A stretch of 64,000 nucleotides of DNA, taken from contig NZ_CP160849.1 in the NCBI RefSeq assembly GCF_040790665.1, positions 558,001 through 622,000 of the forward strand, written 5' to 3'. Position 1 is the first letter of the stretch; each line of letters opens with the position of its first letter. Positions 21,257 to 29,244 of the stretch are shown here, piece after piece. The DNA is from Sulfitobacter pontiacus. Its GTDB lineage: Bacteria > Pseudomonadota > Alphaproteobacteria > Rhodobacterales > Rhodobacteraceae. The notes below the pieces were generated by a model. It ran no database searches, was not told the DNA's origin, and saw only the letters and a program-made list of their open reading frames with translations. Both the position numbers and the translations under genes were made by a program.

Positions 21257-22180
21257 ATGAGGATCTTGGCCGTCGAGGACAATCAAGATCTGCGCAATTT
21301 GCTAGAAGAATATCTTCGGACGCAAGATCACGAATATGTCCGCACGGCCGCCTCCGGCAAGGAGGCGCTTGAAGTCATCCATAGCGCGCCGGTTATTTTC
21401 GACTGCCTACTGCTCGACATCCAGATGCCGGAAATGTCCGGCGTAGAGCTGATCCCCCACATCCGACAAATCGACGGGTACGAATTCGTGCCCATCATCA
21501 TGCTCACCGGGGTAAAGAACAGCGAAAGCATCGCGAAATCCTTCGTGGCGGGCGCGTGGGACTATATCATCAAACCGTTCGAGTTCTTCGACCTTGAGGC
21601 ACGCATTCATGGTGCGGAAATGCGCAACGCCGAATTTGTCCGGCACCTGAAACGCCCGCATGAATCCCCCAACCAAGAGAATTTCGACGTTCTGAAAGAG
21701 CTCGCGCTCGACCGTCCAATGTCGCCGTCCGAGCTTTCCGAGAGCGGCCTTGTCCCGCAGGACGCCTTTGAAAACTGCATTATGCGCATGCAATCCGAGT
21801 TTGGTGGCGGCATGCAGATCGCTGTGATCGTGCTGCAGAACTTTGCGGATGTGCTTGCGCAGGTTCCGCAAGACCAGCGCGTCGAGTTTTCTGTCGGATT
21901 GGCACGCAGGTTGACCGATGCGCTCAGCAGCCTGAACCTTATCGTGACATATCGATCAAACGGCACCTTCGCCGCGCTCTCGCCCGCGCTTAAAACGCAA
22001 TCCACGCTCAATATTGCTGACGTGGTGAAGAGCGCGGTCCAGACCTCGCCAGAGGCAGCATGTCATCGCGATATCGTGGTCAACGTCGACTACTGCCGCA
22101 CCAAGGCATTCTCGACCAGCGGCGACACGATTGTGATGCTTGACCAACTCGCAAAGCGCCTAAGTACCGTTACCGCCTAA
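21257..22180 (+). CDS. Response regulator with degenerate GGDEF domain
   Basis: The 307-residue protein has an N-terminal receiver domain (1-120) with acidic pocket E7/D8, phospho-acceptor D54 in LLLDIQMPEMSG, T84 and K106 in IIKPF, all intact. Residues about 145-305 follow the GGDEF fold pattern: VIVLQNFADVL where cyclases have the metal-binding DIDxFKxIN, VEFSVGLARRL where they have GDxxLxxVAxRL, and TYRSNGTFAAL where they have RYGGDEFAVL. The catalytic GGDEF is thus RSNGTF (233-238), so it cannot be a diguanylate cyclase. It may be a signal receiver or protein-binding module. A CtrA-type box lies upstream. Similarity to GGDEF is my alignment by eye. Confidence 0.7.
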   Translation: MRILAVEDNQDLRNLLEEYLRTQDHEYVRTAASGKEALEVIHSAPVIFDCLLLDIQMPEMSGVELIPHIRQIDGYEFVPIIMLTGVKNSESIAKSFVAGAWDYIIKPFEFFDLEARIHGAEMRNAEFVRHLKRPHESPNQENFDVLKELALDRPMSPSELSESGLVPQDAFENCIMRMQSEFGGGMQIAVIVLQNFADVLAQVPQDQRVEFSVGLARRLTDALSSLNLIVTYRSNGTFAALSPALKTQSTLNIADVVKSAVQTSPEAACHRDIVVNVDYCRTKAFSTSGDTIVMLDQLAKRLSTVTA

Positions 22181-22195
22181 CACGGTAACAGCGGC

Positions 22196-22783
22196 CTAGC
22201 CGGCGTCCCAGTCGTGTTTGGGCCTTTGCGCCACAGCCTGATGACGGGGACAGCACGTCAAATGGTCATTCACCATGCCCACAGCCTCCATAAACGCATA
22301 GACGATTGTCGGGCCGCAGAACTTAAACCCCCGTTTTTTCAAATCAGCCGATATCTGCTTTGAAAGCGGCGTCCATGCGGGAACATCCGACTGACGCTCA
22401 AACCGGTTTTGCAGTGGCTCGAACCCCACGTATTTCCATAAGCACCGATCAAATCCCTCCTTCTTTTCAATCTCTTGCCAAACGCGTGCATTTGTAATCG
22501 CCGCCTCGATCTTTCCGCGGTGGCGGATAATGCCGGGGTTGGCGAGCAAGCGTTCAACCTCGGCTTCACCCCATGTAGCGATGACATTAGGGTCAAAACC
22601 GGCAAAAGCCTCGCGGAAATTCTCTCGCTTTTTAAGTATCGTGATCCAACTCAGCCCTGCCTGAAAGCCATCAAGGATCAGTTTTTCCCAAAGCGCGCGG
22701 CTGTCATACTCCGGCACACCCCAGTCAGTGTCATGATAATCCAGATAAATTTGCTCTGGCCCAGCCCAGTCACACCGCTGCAT
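22196..22783 (-). CDS. tag: DNA-3-methyladenine glycosylase I
   Basis: Tag removes 3-methyladenine from alkylated DNA. The 195-residue product starts MQRCDWAG and has the zinc-snap residues of the family: Cys in RCDW, His in the DYHDTDWG segment and NDHLTCCPRH near the C-terminus. The catalytic-site region includes YHDTDWGVPEYDSRALWEKLILDGFQAGLSW, here only partly conserved in wording but complete in pattern. An ATG two codons upstream (22789) is an equally possible start because GGAGAAGGGG precedes both. It is convergent with the response regulator and divergent from the EAL gene. No adaptive-response genes are adjacent. Confidence 0.93.
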   Translation of the reverse strand: MQRCDWAGPEQIYLDYHDTDWGVPEYDSRALWEKLILDGFQAGLSWITILKKRENFREAFAGFDPNVIATWGEAEVERLLANPGIIRHRGKIEAAITNARVWQEIEKKEGFDRCLWKYVGFEPLQNRFERQSDVPAWTPLSKQISADLKKRGFKFCGPTIVYAFMEAVGMVNDHLTCCPRHQAVAQRPKHDWDAG

Positions 22784-22843
22784 CCACATCCCCTTCTCCG
22801 ACGGATCTGGCCGGATGGCTAAAATTTGTACTGCATTGCCGCG

Positions 22844-22858
22844 TTAACCCGGCGTTAC
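22844..22858 (+). promoter_or_regulatory. CtrA-like site (TTAA-N7-TTAC) upstream of the EAL gene
   Basis: TTAA at 22844-22847, seven bases, TTAC at 22855-22858. One base departs from the TTAA-N7-TTAA consensus. It lies 22 bases before the EAL start codon, a position that could repress or activate. Confidence 0.4.
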
Positions 22859-22879
22859 AAGTTTCCGCGCCAAGGTGAC

Positions 22880-23752
22880 ATGAGTACAGCGATAAATGGA
22901 AGCGCCACTTTGGAAGATATATCACCACACCCGCTCGCCGACCTGCCCGAGGGGACGAAAAACCCGCTCGACTACGCGCTGACCCAACGCGACGGCAGCA
23001 CATTGGCCATGGTCAGGGCTGCTGTCGCGCATAATCAGACATTGATGGCATACCAGCCTGTCATGCGGGACGCGGACGACCCAAAAATCGCCTTTTACGA
23101 AGGTTTCATTCGCATTCTGGATCCCACCGGTCGCGTCATTCCCGCCCGCGAATTCATGCCCGTGGTCGAGAAGACCCAGCTTGGCCGCGAGATTGATGTG
23201 CTATCGCTCAATGCGGGGCTTGCCGCGCTGAGCGAAAACAAAGGGTTACGCCTTTCCATCAACATGTCCGCGCGCTCTATCGGGTATGCGGGATGGACGA
23301 CCCTTTTGAACCGGTGGCTGTCGCGCGACGGCACCATTGGCGAACGTCTCATCCTAGAAATTAGCGAAAAATCGGCGATGCAGATGCCAGAGCTTGTCGC
23401 CAGCTTTATGGACCAGCTCCAGACACGGGGCGTTTGCTTTGCATTGGATAACTTTGGCTCTGACTACATCGCCATCCGCTATTTGAAAGAGATGTTCTTT
23501 GACATTCTGAAGATCGACGGGCAGTTCGCCCGCGGCGTAAGCGACCACCCCGACAATCGTGCAATCGTGTCGATCATGGTGTCGATTGCCCGCAACTTCG
23601 ACATGATTACCGTCGCCGAACAGGTGGAAAATCAAGACGATGCATCCCTGCTTCTCGCGCTTGGGGTCGATTGCCAACAGGGCTTTCTGTATGGCGCACC
23701 AACCACCCAACCCTACTGGCAGAGCACGCCGGAAGAGCGCAAAAATGCGTAA
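22880..23752 (+). CDS. EAL-domain protein with altered catalytic motifs
   Basis: EAL domains hydrolyse cyclic di-GMP. In this 290-residue protein the signature EAL reads EGF (74-76, in FYEGFIRI), and the metal-binding DDFG motif reads D190-N191 in ALDNFGSDY. The other key residues remain: N128 (SINMS), E160 (LILEISE), K211/D213 (KIDGQF), E247 (AEQVE) and Q267 (QGFL). The substitution at N191 removes one metal ligand, so activity may be weak or lost; binding of c-di-GMP or a partner is possible. Start is ATG 22880 with AAGGTGAC upstream. No sensor domain precedes it, and the N-terminal 45 residues look disordered. Confidence 0.85.
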   Translation: MSTAINGSATLEDISPHPLADLPEGTKNPLDYALTQRDGSTLAMVRAAVAHNQTLMAYQPVMRDADDPKIAFYEGFIRILDPTGRVIPAREFMPVVEKTQLGREIDVLSLNAGLAALSENKGLRLSINMSARSIGYAGWTTLLNRWLSRDGTIGERLILEISEKSAMQMPELVASFMDQLQTRGVCFALDNFGSDYIAIRYLKEMFFDILKIDGQFARGVSDHPDNRAIVSIMVSIARNFDMITVAEQVENQDDASLLLALGVDCQQGFLYGAPTTQPYWQSTPEERKNA

Positions 23753-23873
23753 GCGAACATGGCGCGATTGCCGCATGTGCAGCAATGGGATATGTCCAAA
23801 CCATAGAAGACGGGGGAACGGGAAAACGCCGTATTATATTACCCCACGTCAGTAGTTCAGGGGAAGAACACAT

Positions 23874-25049
23874 ATGACCAACGTTGTCATCGCATCCGCA
23901 GCGCGCACGCCTGTCGGCAGCTTCAGCGGATCCTTTGCAAATACACCAGCGCACGATCTGGGCGCCGCGGTGCTGAAAGAGATCGTCGCCCGCGCAGGCA
24001 TCGACCCTTCCGAGGTCAATGAAACAATTCTGGGTCAGGTTCTGACCGCCGCTCAGGGGCAAAACCCTGCCCGTCAGGCACATGTGAACGCGGGTCTGCC
24101 TATCGAAAGTGCTGCATGGTCGATCAACCAGGTCTGCGGCTCTGGTCTACGCGCGGTCGCTTTGGCAGCGCAGCACATCCAATTGGGCGACGCCGATATT
24201 GTGGCAGCCGGTGGTCAGGAAAACATGTCGATGAGCCCCCACGCACAAAATCTGCGTCCGGGTCAGAAAATGGGCGACATGCAACTTATCGATACGATGA
24301 TCCGCGACGGTCTGTGGGATGCGTTCCACGGGTACCATATGGGCCAAACAGCTGAAAACGTTGCCGCTAAATGGGATATCAGTCGCGACGCCCAAGACGC
24401 ATTCGCGGTCGCCTCGCAGAACAAAGCCGAAGCCGCCCAGAAGGCCGGTAAATTCCAAGACGAAATCGTGCCTTTCACCGTCAAAACCCGCAAGGGCGAG
24501 GTGGTTGTCGATCAAGATGAATACATCCGCCACGGTGCCACGATGGAAGCGATGCAGAAACTGCGCCCCGCCTTCACCAAAGACGGTTCCGTCACCGCAG
24601 CCAATGCGTCCGGCCTGAACGACGGCGCCGCTGGCGCATTGCTGATGTCCGCAGACAACGCCGAAAAGCGCGGCATCACACCTTTGGCGCGCATCGCGTC
24701 CTATGCGACCGTTGGCCTGGACCCGACGATCATGGGTGCCGGCCCGATCTATGCATCGCGTAAAGCGCTTGAGAAAGCGGGCTGGAAGGCCGAGGATCTA
24801 GACCTTGTCGAAGCCAACGAAGCGTTCGCGGCGCAGGCCTGCGCGGTCAACAAGGACATGGGGTGGGATCCATCGATCGTGAACGTGAACGGCGGTGCCA
24901 TCGCAATCGGCCACCCCATCGGTGCCTCCGGTGCCCGCATCCTGAACACCCTTTTGTTCGAGATGCAGCGACGCGGCGCGAAAAAAGGGCTCGCGACCCT
25001 GTGCATCGGCGGCGGCATGGGCGTGGCCATGTGCCTTGAGCGTCCATAA
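23874..25049 (+). CDS. phaA: Acetyl-CoA acetyltransferase (beta-ketothiolase)
   Basis: The thiolase condenses two acetyl-CoA to acetoacetyl-CoA, the first step to polyhydroxybutyrate. The 391-residue product has nucleophile Cys in [52 protein letters not shown] with the catalytic His, and the C-terminal acid-base Cys in [10 protein letters not shown]. Length and motifs fit biosynthetic thiolases such as PhaA. It is directly followed by phaB, from which it is separated by a 15-bp hairpin. GGGGAAG precedes the ATG. Confidence 0.95.
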   Translation: MTNVVIASAARTPVGSFSGSFANTPAHDLGAAVLKEIVARAGIDPSEVNETILGQVLTAAQGQNPARQAHVNAGLPIESAAWSINQVCGSGLRAVALAAQHIQLGDADIVAAGGQENMSMSPHAQNLRPGQKMGDMQLIDTMIRDGLWDAFHGYHMGQTAENVAAKWDISRDAQDAFAVASQNKAEAAQKAGKFQDEIVPFTVKTRKGEVVVDQDEYIRHGATMEAMQKLRPAFTKDGSVTAANASGLNDGAAGALLMSADNAEKRGITPLARIASYATVGLDPTIMGAGPIYASRKALEKAGWKAEDLDLVEANEAFAAQACAVNKDMGWDPSIVNVNGGAIAIGHPIGASGARILNTLLFEMQRRGAKKGLATLCIGGGMGVAMCLERP

Positions 25050-25067
25050 CGCTGTTTAATCAATCAG

Positions 25068-25102
25068 GCGTGGCGCGCGTTCGGCAAGAACGCGCGCCAC
25101 GC
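25068..25102 (+). terminator. Perfect 15-bp hairpin between phaA and phaB
   Basis: Bases 25068-25082 pair exactly with 25088-25102 around a GGCAA loop, starting 18 bases after the phaA stop. There is no T run directly behind the stem; a CTTTTT follows about 12 bases later. It may terminate part of transcription, protect the phaA 3' end, or both. Confidence 0.6.
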
Positions 25103-25134
25103 GAAAAACATCTGCTTTTTCCCTGCGTAAACTG

Positions 25135-25163
25135 TTGCAATGAATTTCAAGCCTGACTACAAA
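25135..25163 (+). promoter_or_regulatory. Candidate promoter of phaB
   Basis: TTGCAA (25135-25140) and TACAAA (25158-25163) with 17-base spacing lie in the AT-rich stretch downstream of the hairpin, giving a possible leader of roughly 60 bases. A separate phaB start would make sense if the hairpin stops transcripts from phaA. Confidence 0.35.
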
Positions 25164-25232
25164 TTCTCCACGTAATTAAATTGCGAAATTAACAAGGCAA
25201 ACGAAACAACATTGCCTTAAGGGGAGAGATTT

Positions 25233-25955
25233 ATGTCACGTGTTGCACTTGTAACAGGGGGAAGCCGCGGGATCGGGGCGGCTATTTCCACAGCTTTGAA
25301 AGACGCAGGATACACCGTCGCGGCAACATATGCCGGGAACGACGAGGCAGCTGCGCAGTTTACAGAAACCACGGGCATCAAAACCTACAAGTGGAACGTC
25401 GCCGACTATGACGATTCCAAAGCCGGGATTGCCAAAGTCGAAGAAGATTTAGGCCCGATCGACGTGGTCGTAGCGAACGCAGGTATCACCCGCGACGCAC
25501 CTTTCCACAAGATGACGCCCGACCAGTGGAACGAAGTGGTTGGCACCAATTTGACGGGTGTTTTCAATACGATCCACCCGGTTTGGCCTGGCATGCGCGA
25601 ACGCAAGTTCGGTCGGATCGTCGTCATAAGTTCGATCAACGGGCAGAAAGGTCAGTTCGCCCAGGTGAACTATGCCGCGACCAAAGCAGGCGATCTGGGC
25701 ATTGTGAAGTCACTCGCGCAGGAAGGCGCGCGCGCCAATATTACCGCGAATGCGATCTGCCCCGGCTATATCGCGACGGATATGGTGATGGCGGTGCCCG
25801 AGAAGGTGCGCGACTCTATCGTGGCGCAAATCCCGACCGGCCGCTTGGGCGAACCCGAAGAAATCGCCCGCGCGGTTGTATTCCTAGTCAGTGATGACGC
25901 GGGCTTTATCAACGGGTCCACGATCACCGCGAATGGTGCACAGCATCTGGTCTAA
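25233..25955 (+). CDS. phaB: Acetoacetyl-CoA reductase
   Basis: PhaB reduces acetoacetyl-CoA to (R)-3-hydroxybutyryl-CoA with NADPH, the second step of polyhydroxybutyrate synthesis. The 240-residue short-chain dehydrogenase has the cofactor motif TGGSRGIGAAIS, NAGITRD, the catalytic Ser in VVISSINGQKGQFAQVNY with Tyr and Lys in NYAATKAG, and ends in the usual C-terminal GSTITANGAQHLV. AAGGGGAGAG lies nine bases upstream of the ATG. The polymerase gene phaC is not in the window. A strong terminator follows. Confidence 0.95.
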   Translation: MSRVALVTGGSRGIGAAISTALKDAGYTVAATYAGNDEAAAQFTETTGIKTYKWNVADYDDSKAGIAKVEEDLGPIDVVVANAGITRDAPFHKMTPDQWNEVVGTNLTGVFNTIHPVWPGMRERKFGRIVVISSINGQKGQFAQVNYAATKAGDLGIVKSLAQEGARANITANAICPGYIATDMVMAVPEKVRDSIVAQIPTGRLGEPEEIARAVVFLVSDDAGFINGSTITANGAQHLV

Positions 25956-25972
25956 ACGGCCTACCTGAACGC

Positions 25973-26004
25973 AAAAGGCCAGCGCATTTCGCGCTGGCCT
26001 TTTT
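25973..26004 (+). terminator. Intrinsic terminator downstream of phaB
   Basis: AAAAGGCCAGCGC (25973-25985) pairs perfectly with GCGCTGGCCTTTT (25991-26003) around ATTTC, followed by T. The 13-bp stem is symmetric and would also stop minus-strand transcription from the YdcH-like gene. Confidence 0.92.
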
Positions 26005-26047
26005 GTCGGCGGCCCACCAATGGGCACGCCAACGGAATTGAAATCTA

Positions 26048-26212
26048 TCAGGCGGAAAGCCGGGTAATTTCCTCTTTCAAGCGCAGCTTTTCCTTTTTCA
26101 TATTCGCAACCTTTAGCCCGTCCATACTCGGCGATCGTTGGGCCTGTTCTACAGCGTCACTCATTGCCAAATGCTTCCGTTTCAGAGCATCCAGATGTGC
26201 GTCAAAAGCCAT
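26048..26212 (-). CDS. YdcH/DUF465-family small protein
   Basis: The 54-residue product begins MAFDAHLDALKRKH and ends MKKEKLRLKEEITRLSA, a short helical hairpin typical of the DUF465 (YdcH) family, which has a conserved histidine and a KKxKLxLKEEIxRL-like C-terminus. Members are abundant in alphaproteobacteria but of unknown function. AGGAGA lies just upstream of the ATG at 26212. The shared terminator with phaB stands behind it. Likely cytosolic and highly expressed. Confidence 0.8.
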   Translation of the reverse strand: MAFDAHLDALKRKHLAMSDAVEQAQRSPSMDGLKVANMKKEKLRLKEEITRLSA

Positions 26213-26324
26213 GTAACTCTCCTTAGGTTATGTTGCGTAGAATGATTGAAGCACGAAATATTCCACCTGTCACGCGGCAGCGCAGCAAAACTATCGACAA
26301 GTTGAGATATCGGCGAGAGGCTGC

Positions 26325-27074
26325 TTAGAATGGCAGCGCTGCGCCCTCGCGCAGGACCGCTCGTATTTCGGGCACATAGCTGTCGCCGTCGCTCAAATGT
26401 TGTGCGCCTTCGTGCATGACAAGGGGCGCGTTCAAGCGAAACGCCCCCCGCCCGCTTTTGCGCGCACGCAGGATGACCAGTTCAGCCATGCGACCAATGC
26501 GCGGTGCGATCGGCAGCACCTCTATGCTGCCCATATCATGGGGTAGCGCGCGGATCAGATCGGGCAGGCGTTCCGCCCGATGGATAAAATGCGCCTGCCC
26601 TTTCGGGGCAAGGCGTTTGGCCGCGATCTTGACCCAGGTTTCCAAAGGGGTCGCTTCACCCAAGGCGGTTTCACGACCGCTGTTCGTCGCAGCGACTGAG
26701 GCGTGGCGATCAAAATACGGCGGGTTGGCAAGAACGTGGTCAAATTGTCGCTGCCGCAGGGCCAGCGGCATGGCATCAATGTCGGCCTCAACCACTTCAA
26801 ATGCTGGATTATTGCGCCGTGCAAGCGCGGCATAGGCAGGCTGAATCTCGACCCCTGTCAGCTGCAAGCCCGGCACCCGCGCGCCCAGACAAAGCGACGC
26901 CGCCCCTACCCCGCAGCCCAGCTCTAGCACGCGCTGACCGGCCTGCGCCGGCACCGTTGCAGCCAATAAAACAGGGTCAACGCCCGCACGGTAGCCTTTA
27001 CGCGGCTGCCACAAATGCAGCTTGCCGCCCAGAAACGCATCCCGCGTGAGCGCGTCGGGATCAAAGACGTCCAC
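26325..27074 (-). CDS. TrmN6-like N6-adenine methyltransferase
   Basis: This 249-residue SAM methyltransferase opens with DALTRDAFLGGKLHLWQPRKGYRAGVDPVLLA, a pattern shared with TrmN6 (YfiC), which modifies A37 of tRNA-Val. Motif I is VLELGCGVGAASLCLG, and the catalytic motif NPPYFD marks N6-adenine or glutamine methyltransferases. The tail KSGRGAFRLNAPLVMHEG is typical of the YfiC group. It follows the DUF2007 gene by five bases on the same strand. A tRNA substrate is a family-based expectation. Confidence 0.82.
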   Translation of the reverse strand: MDVFDPDALTRDAFLGGKLHLWQPRKGYRAGVDPVLLAATVPAQAGQRVLELGCGVGAASLCLGARVPGLQLTGVEIQPAYAALARRNNPAFEVVEADIDAMPLALRQRQFDHVLANPPYFDRHASVAATNSGRETALGEATPLETWVKIAAKRLAPKGQAHFIHRAERLPDLIRALPHDMGSIEVLPIAPRIGRMAELVILRARKSGRGAFRLNAPLVMHEGAQHLSDGDSYVPEIRAVLREGAALPF

Positions 27075-27079
27075 AGCGG

Positions 27080-27301
27080 TTATTTGGGCAACCCGGTGGG
27101 GATGTCGTTGTCGCGCAGGACCCGCGTTGCGGCGGTGTAATCGTCGTCGTGCACCATCAAGCGGCGGGGGAAAATGCCGATCCCGCCTTCAAGCACGCTC
27201 ATGTTTACGTCCAGCGGAAAGCAGTCTATATCCTCGCCCTGAAGAAGGGCGCTGGCAAAGGCGATTATTGTCGGATCGGTTGTGCGCAAAAGTTCCTTCA
27301 T
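27080..27301 (-). CDS. DUF2007 small protein
   Basis: The 73-residue product begins MKELLRTTDPTIIAFASALL, followed by LQGEDIDCFPLDVNMSVLEGGIG and the ending RRLMVHDDDYTAATRVLRDNDIP. This is the DUF2007 pattern, a small ferredoxin-like or signal-transducing domain of unknown role. The start at 27301 is preferred because the longer frame has no similarity upstream. It precedes the methyltransferase gene by five bases and is divergent from the polyprenyl synthase gene. Confidence 0.75.
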   Translation of the reverse strand: MKELLRTTDPTIIAFASALLQGEDIDCFPLDVNMSVLEGGIGIFPRRLMVHDDDYTAATRVLRDNDIPTGLPK

Positions 27302-27360
27302 AACAGAGATGTAAGGGCAATCGACGTTGATTGTCGAGCCTTCCAATTAAGGTCGTGTAA

Positions 27361-28359
27361 ATGACGAGCGAAAACACCCAGAAACCACATGACCGGATGG
27401 CGGCCTATCTTAACGCGGATATGACCGCGGTGAACGATCTGATCCGCGACCGCATGGCGTCAGAACATGCGCCGCGCATCCCCGAGGTCACGGCGCATCT
27501 GGTAGAGGCAGGCGGCAAGCGGCTGCGCCCGATGCTGACCCTCGCTGCGGCGCGTCTGTGCGGCTATGACGGCCCCTACCACGTGCACCTTGCCGCCACG
27601 GTAGAATTCATTCACACCGCGACCCTGCTGCACGACGATGTGGTCGATGAAAGCGCGCAGCGTCGCGGGCGACCGACGGCCAACTTGCTGTGGGATAACA
27701 AATCTTCGGTGCTGGTGGGCGATTACCTTTTCGCGCGCAGCTTCCAGCTGATGACCGAGACGAATAACATGCGCGTGCTGGCGATCCTTGCCAATGCCTC
27801 CGCCACGATTGCAGAGGGCGAGGTGTTGCAACTGACCGCCGCGCAGAATCTGGCCACGGATGAAGGCATCTACCTACAGGTCGTGCGCGGGAAGACGGCG
27901 GCGTTGTTTTCGGCAGCGACGCAGGTGGGCGGGGTGATTGCCACGGCCCCTGACGCACAGGTTCATGCCCTGTTTGACTATGGTGATGCCTTGGGGATCG
28001 CGTTCCAGATTGTCGACGATCTGCTGGACTACCAAGGCGACCCGAATGCCACCGGCAAGAACATCGGTGATGACTTCCGCGAGCGTAAGCTGACCCTGCC
28101 CGTGATCAAGGCGATCGCCAAAGGCGACGCGGCCGAACGTGCCTTCTGGACCCGCACCATCGAGAAGGGCAAGCAGGAAGACGGCGATCTTGAACACGCT
28201 CTGTCGCTGCTGAATGCACATGGCACTCTGGATGAAACCAAGGCAGAGGCGCTGGCATGGGCGGAACAGGCCAAGACTGCGCTGAACACCCTGCCGGATC
28301 ACGAGCTGACGCAGATGCTGCGCGATCTGGCCGATTACGTCGTTGCGCGTATCAGCTAA
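27361..28359 (+). CDS. All-trans polyprenyl diphosphate synthase (ubiquinone side chain)
   Basis: The 332-residue trans-prenyltransferase elongates the isoprenoid chain for ubiquinone. The first aspartate-rich motif is LLHDDVVDES and the second is IVDDLLDYQGD, with GGKRLRPML and the allylic-site segment QRRGRPTANLLW. It resembles IspB-type octaprenyl or decaprenyl synthases; the chain length cannot be read. It lies near ispE, ubiA and ETF-QO, consistent with ubiquinone-based respiration. ATG 27361 follows an AAGG-containing sequence and is divergent from the DUF2007 gene with 59 bases between. Confidence 0.93.
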   Translation: MTSENTQKPHDRMAAYLNADMTAVNDLIRDRMASEHAPRIPEVTAHLVEAGGKRLRPMLTLAAARLCGYDGPYHVHLAATVEFIHTATLLHDDVVDESAQRRGRPTANLLWDNKSSVLVGDYLFARSFQLMTETNNMRVLAILANASATIAEGEVLQLTAAQNLATDEGIYLQVVRGKTAALFSAATQVGGVIATAPDAQVHALFDYGDALGIAFQIVDDLLDYQGDPNATGKNIGDDFRERKLTLPVIKAIAKGDAAERAFWTRTIEKGKQEDGDLEHALSLLNAHGTLDETKAEALAWAEQAKTALNTLPDHELTQMLRDLADYVVARIS

Positions 28360-28386
28360 TCGTCACCCCACCTTGGCGTGTCGAAG

Positions 28387-29244
28387 CTACCCCAGCATCG
28401 GTGCGGCGGTGACCCACCAGCCGGGCTGTGCCGCGGCAATACGCGTGGCGGCGCGCTGCGCCAGTGCCTCGGTCTCGTAAAGGCCAAAGCAGGTCGCACC
28501 AGAGCCTGACATACGCGCCAGCAGCGCGTCCTGTAGGCTGCCCAGACACTCTGCCACCTCTGGCACCACCTGGATCGCCGGTGCCTCCAGATCGTTGCGC
28601 TGCGTGGCCAGCCAGGCGGCGAAGGCAGGTGCGCTGGTGAATGCGGGCAGCTCTTTGGGCATGGGCGCGTTGGCGCGGGACTCGAGCCGCGAGAAGACCT
28701 CGGGCGTGGCGGCGGATTTATTCGGGTTGATCAGCACCAGCCAGCAGGGCGGCAGCTTGGGCGCGGGCGTCAATCGCTCGCCAATCCCTTCCATCCGCTG
28801 GGGGGTGTCATGCAGGCAAACCGGAACATCGGCACCCAGTCGCGCCACATCCTCGGGCACCGGAAGCCCCCAATGCGCCGAGAGCAAGCGCAGCGCCGTG
28901 GCTGCATCTGCCGACCCTCCGCCGATCCCTGCCGCGGCGGGGAGGTTTTTCGTCAGATGCAACCGCGCCCCCCTGCCCGCGCCCGCGTCCAGCAGCCTTG
29001 CCGCACGCACCACGAGGTTGCGATCATCATGGGGGGCGGCACCGCCATAGGGACCATCGATAAACAGCTCAAGCTGGTCAGAGGGAGATACCGCGATCCG
29101 GTCGCCCACGCCCGCGCGCACCACAAGACTATCCAGCAGATGGTAGCCATCGCTGCGCTGCCCCGTGACATGCAGGGTCAGGTTCACCTTGGCCCAGGCG
29201 AAACCCGCGTTGGCAACCCCGAGGGCAGCGCCTTGGGTCGTCAT
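28387..29244 (-). CDS. ispE: 4-diphosphocytidyl-2-C-methyl-D-erythritol kinase
   Basis: IspE phosphorylates CDP-methylerythritol in the MEP pathway to isopentenyl diphosphate. The 285-residue GHMP kinase has [27 protein letters not shown], the ATP loop [17 protein letters not shown] and the C-terminal [13 protein letters not shown]. The start overlaps the stop of the TPR gene by four bases, so the two are co-transcribed. It is convergent with the polyprenyl synthase gene, whose product uses its pathway's end product. Confidence 0.95.
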   Translation of the reverse strand: MTTQGAALGVANAGFAWAKVNLTLHVTGQRSDGYHLLDSLVVRAGVGDRIAVSPSDQLELFIDGPYGGAAPHDDRNLVVRAARLLDAGAGRGARLHLTKNLPAAAGIGGGSADAATALRLLSAHWGLPVPEDVARLGADVPVCLHDTPQRMEGIGERLTPAPKLPPCWLVLINPNKSAATPEVFSRLESRANAPMPKELPAFTSAPAFAAWLATQRNDLEAPAIQVVPEVAECLGSLQDALLARMSGSGATCFGLYETEALAQRAATRIAAAQPGWWVTAAPMLG

